This document shows, one piece after another, positions 7,606 through 13,008 of a stretch of DNA of 21,027 nucleotides. Made by a program: the position numbers and the translations under genes. Below the pieces are notes generated by a model that saw nothing but the letters and a program-made list of their open reading frames with translations, was not told the DNA's origin and did no database searches. This DNA comes from an uncultured Collinsella sp. (GTDB lineage: Bacteria; Actinomycetota; Coriobacteriia; Coriobacteriales; Coriobacteriaceae). Within the stretch, counting starts at the first letter, position 1; each line of letters begins with the position of its first letter. Where the stretch lies: NCBI GenBank assembly GCA_958346935.1, contig CATVTM010000039.1:1-21027 (forward strand), given 5' to 3'.

Positions 7606-7634
7606 TTGCAATCGGCAGGGCGGTTTCGCATAAT
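7606..7634 (+). promoter_or_regulatory. Predicted promoter of the membrane protein/VanZ unit
   Basis: TTGCAA (7606-7611) and CATAAT (7629-7634) are exactly 17 bases apart. The resulting leader of about 130 bases contains GGGGC/GCCCC (7694-7706) nested inside GATGAA/TTCATC (about 7663 and 7708). It matches no riboswitch family that I recognise. Confidence 0.6.
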
Positions 7635-7770
7635 AGCTTTTAAGCTTCGCGACGGAAAACGCAGATGAAACGAACCATATACCGTTGCTTTGGGGCATAG
7701 CCCCGCTTCATCTTCTCTCGCGCAGCCAACTGAATGATGCGATTTGGGTGCTGGAAGATGGGGAGAGCTC

Positions 7771-9177
7771 ATGGCTTCTTCTGATGCAACACAACGAGCA
7801 GTCCTTGCCGGACTTTCGTGCGGGATCGGTCTTGCCGCTCCCGTGGTTATGTATGCCGCGACGCTGCCGTTTTCGTCGGTGAACGAGACGGTCGTGGCGG
7901 GTGCGGTTCCCTTCGCCGTGGGCGCGGTGGCGGGCGTGGGTATCTATGCCGCCTCGCTGGGTATCTCCGAGTACCGTGCGCAGCGTGAAGAGCGTCTGTT
8001 CCAGCCCGATGCCATGGGCGGTGCCGCCAATCTCAATCAGCATCAAAGCGAGTTCAAGACCGCCTCGATTCCAGCTCAGCAGCAGGATGCGACTCCATAT
8101 GCTGCCGCTTCTGCTTCTCAGGCTCAGTCGGAGCAGTCTACCTCGGCATTCCTTTCCGGCCTGACTGGTGCGTTCCAGCGCCGTCATGCCGATGATGGTG
8201 TCCCTACCATCGCTCGAGCCGCAGATGCCATGGACGAGGCCGAGGCTTGGTCCATGATCGACAGTATGCTCGACGACGATTCGCCGGTGAGCTGCGACCC
8301 TGCGCGCTCTCGCGACGTCTATCAAGTCGCCATCGACGAGCTCACCAACGGCGGGCAGACCGGCTCCTTCAATCGCGACGACATCGCCGCCGCGGCACGC
8401 GCCGTGTCTGGCTCCCAGGCCGCCCCTGCGGGCAGCACGGCGGCTTTTGTGGCACTCGTTGCCAACGCGGCAGCCAATAACGCCTGCAGCGCCACCTCGG
8501 CGGACGTGAACGCTTCTGCCGATAATTCGTACGTTGATGAAGCCATGACCGCGGACGAGGAGGCCGTTGCCGCCCGCCGTGCCGCCGAAAGCTCGCTTTG
8601 GGGCGCTCCTGCCCAGCAGCAGGCGGCTGAGGCTGCGCCGTACAACGCAAACCTCGCCAGCATGCCTATCATTTCCGGTGCCGCGGACATCGATCTCGAT
8701 GACCTCGATGAGCCTGCGGCCATCACCGCATCGATTGATGCCCAAGATCGCATCGACACCGGCGACCTTCCGGACGCCTCGCTTGAGGTTGATGTCCCCA
8801 TGGCCGATTACTCGGGCCACGAGGACATGTGGGCCGCCGCCACCGCGATTCTGGATGAGATTGACGAGCCTGCTCCTGTTGCAGCTCCCGCTCCCGCTCC
8901 CGTCGCTGCCCCTCAGCCTGCTGCCCCCGCCTATGTCGGCCGTCACAGCGCTGTGTTCCCTGAGGATACCGCCCGTATCTCGCGCGAGGGCATCGAGCGG
9001 GCCGAGGCTATTGCCGCCGGCATTATGGAAAATCGTCGTCACGAGCGCGTCAATCAGATCCTCGAGGAAGAGATCGAGCGCCTGCAGTCCTCAACCGCCA
9101 AGCGTACGGGCCGTGCCTATCTGAGCGTTATCGAGGGCGGTACCGCCAGCTTCGCGCCGCTCCGCGCGGAGGCATAA
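7771..9177 (+). CDS. Membrane-anchored protein of unknown function with long acidic linker
   Basis: I do not recognise this 468-residue protein. Residues about 8-35 (VLAGLSCGIGLAAPVVMYAA) and 42-65 (VVAGAVPFAVGAVAGVGIYA) are two membrane segments forming a hairpin. A long Ala/Asp/Glu-rich, probably disordered stretch follows (about 80-395), with Pro/Ala repeats near 370-385 (PAPVAAPAPAPVAAPQPAAP). The C-terminal 70 residues are more ordered, with a charged helix or coiled coil (RRHERVNQILEEEIERLQSS) and the ending YLSVIEGGTASFAPLRAEA. With two membrane passes and a basic connection after the second, the large tail is probably cytoplasmic. The ATG at 7771 follows GGGGAG and precedes the hydrophobic part. 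The VanZ-like gene begins seven bases after its stop, so they are likely co-transcribed. Confidence 0.8.
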   Translation: MASSDATQRAVLAGLSCGIGLAAPVVMYAATLPFSSVNETVVAGAVPFAVGAVAGVGIYAASLGISEYRAQREERLFQPDAMGGAANLNQHQSEFKTASIPAQQQDATPYAAASASQAQSEQSTSAFLSGLTGAFQRRHADDGVPTIARAADAMDEAEAWSMIDSMLDDDSPVSCDPARSRDVYQVAIDELTNGGQTGSFNRDDIAAAARAVSGSQAAPAGSTAAFVALVANAAANNACSATSADVNASADNSYVDEAMTADEEAVAARRAAESSLWGAPAQQQAAEAAPYNANLASMPIISGAADIDLDDLDEPAAITASIDAQDRIDTGDLPDASLEVDVPMADYSGHEDMWAAATAILDEIDEPAPVAAPAPAPVAAPQPAAPAYVGRHSAVFPEDTARISREGIERAEAIAAGIMENRRHERVNQILEEEIERLQSSTAKRTGRAYLSVIEGGTASFAPLRAEA

Positions 9178-9184
9178 CTTCTGC

Positions 9185-9634
9185 ATGGTTAAGATCAATC
9201 GAAAATGGGCGGTCGTGACCTGCCTGATGGCGCTCTTGATCTGGGGCAATTCGCTGGTTCCCGGCTCGGGGTCGGGCTCGCTGAGCCTAACGGTCATGGA
9301 AGCTATCCGCGGTTTCCTGCACGGTGTGGGACTTCCATATGCATGGGTGACCAACTTTGTTGTTCGCAAATGCGCGCATTTTACCGAGTATATGGTGCTC
9401 GGCATCCTGGCAACGCATGCCTTTGATTATGAGGGGCGGCGCACCTTTGACGTGCTGCTGCCCACGGCGGTGTTCCTGCTGCTGATTCCCTCGATCGACG
9501 AGACGATTCAGCTCTTTGTGCCGGGACGCGCCGGCATGATCACCGATGTGATGATCGACTGCTGTGGTGCGGCAACGGGCGTTGTGCTCCGATATCTCTT
9601 ACGGCCGCTGATGCGCGCCAAAAAAGCCGCCTAG
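9185..9634 (+). CDS. VanZ-like family membrane protein
   Basis: A 149-residue integral membrane protein of the VanZ-like family. An N-terminal segment (WAVVTCLMALLIWGNSLVPG) is followed by the family's conserved block RKCAHFTEYMVLGIL, a hydrophobic stretch (VLLPTAVFLLLIPSIDE), and DETIQLFVPGRAGMITDVMID with a final membrane segment. VanZ itself gives low-level teicoplanin resistance in enterococci, but most VanZ-like proteins are chromosomal and of unknown role in the cell envelope, so no resistance function should be assumed. The gene starts seven bases after the preceding membrane protein and its stop codon lies inside the stem of the following terminator. The family call is firm; the role is not. 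Confidence 0.9.
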   Translation: MVKINRKWAVVTCLMALLIWGNSLVPGSGSGSLSLTVMEAIRGFLHGVGLPYAWVTNFVVRKCAHFTEYMVLGILATHAFDYEGRRTFDVLLPTAVFLLLIPSIDETIQLFVPGRAGMITDVMIDCCGAATGVVLRYLLRPLMRAKKAA

Positions 9635-9666
9635 GACGTATTGTTTGGTCCTAGGCGGCCTTTTTT
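9626..9666 (+). terminator. Intrinsic terminator overlapping the VanZ-like stop codon
   Basis: A perfect 12-bp stem, 9626-9637 with 9648-9659, around a ten-base loop, with T residues at 9661-9666. The TAG stop at 9632-9634 is within the left arm. Confidence 0.92.
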
Positions 9667-9748
9667 ATTTGAGGGCTTATATGAGACGTGGTGGCGTCGT
9701 TCCGTAGGTCGGATTTGCCGGGCGCGCCACGCCCTGTGGGTGCGTCTG

Positions 9749-10186
9749 CTACTGAAGCGCCTGTGCGCCCAGGGCCAGGCAGCCTATAATGCCCTGCTTG
9801 CCCTCGAGACTGTTGTTGACGATGTAGCTATCGATGTCGGCCATCTCGGGCGTGACGATGTAGCCGTTGAGCATCTCGGCGCACTTCTTGCGCGCGAGCG
9901 GCACGATGGGGGTGTGGTCGGCCACGCCGCCACCGATGACGATCTTCTGCGGTGCGTAGCACAGGATGTAGGTCATGAGCGCCTGCGCCAGATAGCCGGC
10001 GAGCAGGTCCATGGCCTCCGGGTCATCGGCCATCTCTCCGGCGCTCTTGCCACCCCAGCGCTTTTTGACGCCGGGACCGGCGATGAGGCCCTCGAGGCAG
10101 TTGTCGTGGAAGGGGCAGCCGCTGTGCTCGCCAATGGTGTCGCGCGGGTCGCGAGTGACCAGGATGTGGCCGGCCTCGGGGTGCAT
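9749..10186 (-). pseudogene. ROK-family sugar kinase, 5'-truncated remnant
   Basis: ROK kinases phosphorylate sugars such as fructose or glucose. The 145 codons match only the C-terminal half of the family. They begin exactly at HPEAGHILVTRDPRD and keep the zinc-site block CPFHDNCLEGLIAGPGVKKRWG, the IVIGGGVADHTP motif and the usual ending IIGCLALGAQAL. The N-terminal half, with the ATP-binding DxGGT motif and catalytic Asp, is missing. In the same frame a TAA sits immediately before the apparent ATG (10184-10186), and only 17 bases separate it from the aminotransferase stop. The retained part most resembles the fructokinase branch. A deletion joining the two genes is the simplest explanation. 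A functional product is unlikely. Confidence 0.88.
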
Positions 10187-10203
10187 TTAGTGCCGGGCCG
10201 TAC

Positions 10204-11385
10204 TTACCCGCGCGGGTTGATTTTATCACGTAGCGACTTGAGGTTCTCAAGCGCAGCGTTGAGCGTCTCGTCTCGCTTGGCAAAGTGGAAACGAATCAGA
10301 TGGTTGACGGGCTCGCGGAAGAAGCTCGAGCCCGGAACGGCGCCCACGCCCACCTTGGAGGCCAAATCCTCACAGAAGTCGAGGTCGCTGTCATAGCCAA
10401 ACTCCGAGATATCCATCATCACGTAGTAGGCGCCCTGCGGCACGTTGTGCTCAAGACCGATGCTATCGAGCCCCTGACAGAATAGGTCGCGCTTGGCGGT
10501 GTAGAGGTCGAGGACCTCCTGGTAATAGCTGTCGTCGAATTTGAGGGCGGTGACGACAGCTTCCTGCAGGGGAGCGGCAGCACCCACGGTGAGGAAGTCG
10601 TGGACCTTTTTAATGCGCTCGGTGATCTGGGCCGGGGCGATGGTGTAGCCCAGACGCCAGCCGGTGATGGAGTACGTCTTAGACAGCGAGCTGCAGCTGA
10701 TGGTGCGCTCAAACATGCCGGGCAGCGTGGCCATGTACACGTGCTCGTGGGGCGCGTAGACGATGTGCTCGTACACCTCGTCGGTGATGCAGTAGGCGTC
10801 GTACTTCTTGCACAGGTCGGCAATAAAAGTGAGCTCCTCGCGCGTAAAGACCTTGCCACAGGGGTTGGACGGGTTGCATAGGACGATCGCCTTGGGATCG
10901 TTGTCGCGGAAGGCCGCCTCGAGTGTCTCGCGGTCAAAGTCGAACGCAGGTGGGTTAAGCGGCACGTAGATGGGCTCGGCACCCGAGAGGATCGTGTCGG
11001 CGCCGTAGTTCTCGTAGAATGGCGAGAAGATGACGACCTTGTCGCCGGGGTTTGTGACCGTCATCATGGCGGCCATCATGGCCTCGGTGGAGCCGCAGGT
11101 GACCACGATGTTCTCGTTGGGGTTGATCGGCATGCCCATAAAGTGCTCCTGCTTGGCGGCAAGCGCCTCACGCATGGCCTGGGAGCCCCAGGTGATGGAG
11201 TACTGGTGATAGAGCGGCTTGGGGTCGCTGGCGATGGCGCTCAGGCTGTTGAGCAGCTGCGCCGGGGGATCGAAGTCGGGGAAGCCCTGCGACAGGTTGA
11301 CGGCGCCATACTTATTGGAGATGCGCGTCATGCGGCGGATGACCGAATCGGTAAACGTTGCCGTACGGTTGGAGAGTTCTTTCAT
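10204..11385 (-). CDS. Class I/II PLP-dependent aminotransferase
   Basis: A fold-type I aminotransferase of 393 residues that transfers amino groups between amino acids and 2-oxo acids. The N-terminus has NLSQGFPDFDPP, typical of the kynurenine/methionine aminotransferase-like branch. Cofactor contacts are seen in NPSNPCGKVF and ITDEVYEHIVY. The PLP-binding Lys is residue 236 in SSLSKTYSITGWRLGY, and the C-terminal substrate-carboxylate Arg is expected in LIRFHFAKRDE. The start was set at ATG 11383-11385 because AAAGGA lies five bases upstream; an in-frame ATG six codons earlier lacks a ribosome site. The substrate cannot be read from sequence; methionine, aromatic amino acids or aspartate are all possible. 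It is followed by the ROK remnant. Confidence 0.93.
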   Translation of the reverse strand: MKELSNRTATFTDSVIRRMTRISNKYGAVNLSQGFPDFDPPAQLLNSLSAIASDPKPLYHQYSITWGSQAMREALAAKQEHFMGMPINPNENIVVTCGSTEAMMAAMMTVTNPGDKVVIFSPFYENYGADTILSGAEPIYVPLNPPAFDFDRETLEAAFRDNDPKAIVLCNPSNPCGKVFTREELTFIADLCKKYDAYCITDEVYEHIVYAPHEHVYMATLPGMFERTISCSSLSKTYSITGWRLGYTIAPAQITERIKKVHDFLTVGAAAPLQEAVVTALKFDDSYYQEVLDLYTAKRDLFCQGLDSIGLEHNVPQGAYYVMMDISEFGYDSDLDFCEDLASKVGVGAVPGSSFFREPVNHLIRFHFAKRDETLNAALENLKSLRDKINPRG

Positions 11386-11495
11386 GCTTGTCCTTTCGAG
11401 CATTTGCAGTGGGGCAAGTTTACTCCTATGAAACCGGTGGGAATTGCTCGAAATGGTCTCGAAAAACTCTTTTCAAAATTCTTGAAAATTGGGGC

Positions 11496-11524
11496 TTGCA
11501 TCGCGTGGCGTTCCTTGCAATAAT
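11496..11524 (+). promoter_or_regulatory. Predicted tRNA-His/tRNA-Lys promoter
   Basis: TTGCAT (11496-11501) and AATAAT (11519-11524) are 17 bases apart, about 27 bases before tRNA-His. A short hairpin GCGC-GAA-GCGC (11531-11541) lies at the predicted transcription start. Confidence 0.65.
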
Positions 11525-11551
11525 AGTCGAGCGCGAAGCGCACAGGACACG

Positions 11552-11628
11552 GTGGGTGTAGCTCAGTTGGCTAGAGCGACGGGTTGTGGTCCCGTAGGTC
11601 GAGGGTTCGAGTCCCTTTACCCACCCCA
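11552..11628 (+). tRNA. tRNA-His (anticodon GTG)
   Basis: A complete cloverleaf: acceptor GTGGGTG pairs with TACCCAC, D arm GCTC...GAGC, anticodon stem ACGGG/CCCGT with anticodon GTG at 11586-11588, T arm GAGGG/CCCTT. A G precedes position 1 (11551) opposite discriminator C, the hallmark of tRNA-His, and CCA is encoded at 11626-11628. Confidence 0.96.
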
Positions 11629-11650
11629 GTTCTTGCTTCGTGTTGATATC

Positions 11651-11723
11651 GGGTCGTTAGCTCAGTTGGTAGAGCAGGGGACTCTTAATCCCAAGGTCCA
11701 GGGTTCGACCCCCTGACGGCCCA
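11651..11723 (+). tRNA. tRNA-Lys (anticodon CTT)
   Basis: A complete cloverleaf 22 bases after tRNA-His: acceptor GGGTCGT with ACGGCCC, anticodon CTT at 11684-11686 in loop CTCTTAA, T arm CAGGG/CCCTG and discriminator A. CCA is not encoded (CCC follows). The 3' end is duplicated at 11884-11902. Confidence 0.95.
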
Positions 11724-11794
11724 CCCAAAGTATGTTAAAGCGATTGGCTTAGGCTGGTCGCTTTTTTGTTGACCTCGCATGGGGTCGAACCCGT
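11707..11794 (+). repeat. tRNA-Lys 3' end and trailer, unit 1 of a diverged duplication
   Basis: From the T arm of tRNA-Lys onward this segment aligns with 11884-11971. The first 19 bases are identical, followed by AAAG, a terminator hairpin at the same spot, and a shared 23-base block (11772-11794) differing at one position. That block contains GGGGTCGAACCC, the reverse complement of the tRNA-Lys T-arm core at 11701-11712. Confidence 0.8.
11737..11767 (+). terminator. Terminator of the tRNA operon (unit 1)
   Basis: 11737-11748 pairs with 11753-11764 (including several G-T pairs) around loop TTAG, followed by a T tract to 11767. It lies 13 bases after tRNA-Lys. Confidence 0.85.
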
Positions 11795-11812
11795 CGGGGC
11801 GCGAAGCTGAGG

Positions 11813-11882
11813 AAATGCGTAAGCATTTACCAGCGCAGCGCGCAAGGCGCAAAGCGCCGAAGCGGCCGCCTGCAAAGCAGGC
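11813..11882. repeat. Cluster of three small purine-loop hairpins
   Basis: Three perfect inverted repeats lie in a row between the two tRNA-Lys trailer units: AAATGC-GTAA-GCATTT (11813-11828, a GNRA-type loop), GGCGC-AAA-GCGCC (11846-11858) and GCCTGC-AAA-GCAGGC (11868-11882). The last two share the core GCAAAGC. No coding frame is apparent. Function unknown. Confidence 0.6.
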
Positions 11883-11883
11883 T

Positions 11884-11971
11884 GACCCCCTGACGGCCCA
11901 CCAAAGATTGTTAAGACGGTCAACTTCGGTTGGCCGTCTTTTTTATTAACCTCGCATGGGGCCGAACCCGT
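11884..11971 (+). repeat. Duplicated tRNA-Lys 3' end and trailer, unit 2 (att-like)
   Basis: The first 19 bases (11884-11902) repeat the tRNA-Lys 3' end exactly, without the rest of the tRNA. The trailer continues with a UUCG-loop terminator and a copy of the post-terminator block at 11949-11971. A repeat of a tRNA 3' end is the classic mark of integrase-mediated insertion, but decay of a second tRNA-Lys gene would look the same. Confidence 0.75.
11913..11944 (+). terminator. UUCG-loop terminator (unit 2)
   Basis: A 12-bp stem (11913-11924 with 11929-11940, one G-T pair) is capped by TTCG and followed by T residues. It occupies the same place as the unit 1 terminator, with both arms changed so that pairing is kept. 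Confidence 0.9.
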
Positions 11972-11986
11972 AAGGGCACAGACGCT

Positions 11987-12847
11987 TTACAAGTCGAGCC
12001 TGCCCTGGGGGTCGGTGAATCCGTCTGTACCCTCCTTGAGCTTTTTCTCGTCTGCTTTCACGCGACGTTCGAGCTTCTTTGTATCTTCGGCAGGCGGTAG
12101 GTTCTCGGGTACAATTCCGCGGTCGATGAGGCTGCCACGCACGCTTGTGTTGTTCTCGACGTGCTCTTGCTTGATCTGGTCCAGACCGTACAGGTCGTGT
12201 TCCTCGGCGTTGAAGGCCGTCATCGAGTTCGTAAGGTCCTTTGCTTTGATGAGAACATCGGCTAGCCTGTCCGCCAATGCCGAGCTCTTGGATACGCCGA
12301 GCTGTTGTTTCATTTCCGCCGTGCTTCTGCCGCCGAATAACGCTTCATCGCCCTTCGACTTGATGATCGCGAATCCTTTGGAGTCCACGCCGCGTTTGAA
12401 CGCAATACCCGAGAGCTGTTTCTCTGAATCAGATAGCGAGTGGCGCGCCTGCAAGCGCTGAATCTCTGCGAAGCGCTGCTCTATGAGCTCTTGGCGGCGC
12501 GTCTGCACGGCGAAGTACGCCTGTGCGAGCGCGATTTCTTGCTTGTTTGAATCTCCGTTCTGGGCGATTAAATAGCATGCATAGCGCGTAAGTTTGTAGT
12601 CTTTAACCGCGCGAGCGGCGACACCGGCAGTTACCATTTTCGTGGTGTCACGAAAATGGGAATCAACTGGAGTTTTGTTTGTTTCGCACGAGACTTTTGC
12701 CCTCTTAACAACTTCGGCAAAGTTCTCCCATCGAGTGTACCCCATGGGTTCCATTAAATCGCGTGCGAGCCAATACTCAACGCCGTCTTCTACATTGGCG
12801 TAGCTATCAAGTTCGACACGCCACTTCTCGATATCTCTACTGTCCAT
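11987..12847 (-). CDS. dinD: DinD-family DNA-damage-inducible protein
   Basis: A 286-residue protein resembling E. coli DinD (274 residues), an SOS-induced protein reported to inhibit RecA filament growth. The family pattern is clear: WLARDLMEPMGYTRWENFAEVVKRAK near residues 27-52, then HFRDTTKMVTAGVAARAVKDYKLTRYACYLIAQNGD, and AYFAVQTRRQEL near 130. The N-terminal half is a BRO/antirepressor-like fold and the C-terminus is a charged tail (EDTKKLERRVKADEKKLKEGTDG). The ribosome site AGGAGGAGAT directly precedes ATG. No clear LexA box was found upstream. DinD homologues are often on mobile or phage-derived DNA, and the position beside a duplicated tRNA end fits acquisition by transfer. The exact role here is unproven. 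Confidence 0.9.
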   Translation of the reverse strand: MDSRDIEKWRVELDSYANVEDGVEYWLARDLMEPMGYTRWENFAEVVKRAKVSCETNKTPVDSHFRDTTKMVTAGVAARAVKDYKLTRYACYLIAQNGDSNKQEIALAQAYFAVQTRRQELIEQRFAEIQRLQARHSLSDSEKQLSGIAFKRGVDSKGFAIIKSKGDEALFGGRSTAEMKQQLGVSKSSALADRLADVLIKAKDLTNSMTAFNAEEHDLYGLDQIKQEHVENNTSVRGSLIDRGIVPENLPPAEDTKKLERRVKADEKKLKEGTDGFTDPQGRLDL

Positions 12848-12875
12848 ATCTCCTCCTCGCTGGCCTATTGTCTAT

Positions 12876-12890
12876 GCGGGCTTTGCCCGC
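12876..12890 (-). promoter_or_regulatory. Small hairpin in the dinD leader
   Basis: GCGGGC-AAA-GCCCGC on the minus strand, about 28 bases upstream of the dinD start. It has the same GCAAAGC core as the hairpins at 11846 and 11868 beyond the other end of the gene. Confidence 0.45.
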
Positions 12891-12930
12891 TCCGTATTCA
12901 GAATAAGGATACGCTGCCGTACGGACACGA

Positions 12931-12966
12931 ATGGGCCCCGTGCCACTTCGAGCTCACGGGGCCCAT
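12931..12966 (-). terminator. Terminator-like hairpin after the flavoprotein gene
   Basis: A perfect 12-bp GC-rich inverted repeat (12931-12942 with 12955-12966) with a 12-base loop, 42 bases past the stop of the flavoprotein gene. There is no T tract, so it may instead protect the 3' end or need Rho. Confidence 0.6.
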
Positions 12967-13008
12967 AGATATCGATTAGTTGTGTTCTGCTTTAGATGGG
13001 TGTTCGAA

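Noticed and set aside
7640..7770. Possible riboswitch in the leader of the membrane protein gene
   Set aside because: Nested short stems are present, but no conserved core of a known riboswitch class could be recognised and the downstream gene is of unknown function.
9641..10396. 251-codon plus-strand frame opposite the ROK remnant
   Set aside because: Shadow of the ROK and aminotransferase coding strand; the minus strand carries recognisable family blocks.
11795..11883. Hairpin cluster as a CRISPR array
   Set aside because: The palindromes differ in sequence, are only 13-16 bases, and are not separated by uniform spacers; no cas gene is nearby.
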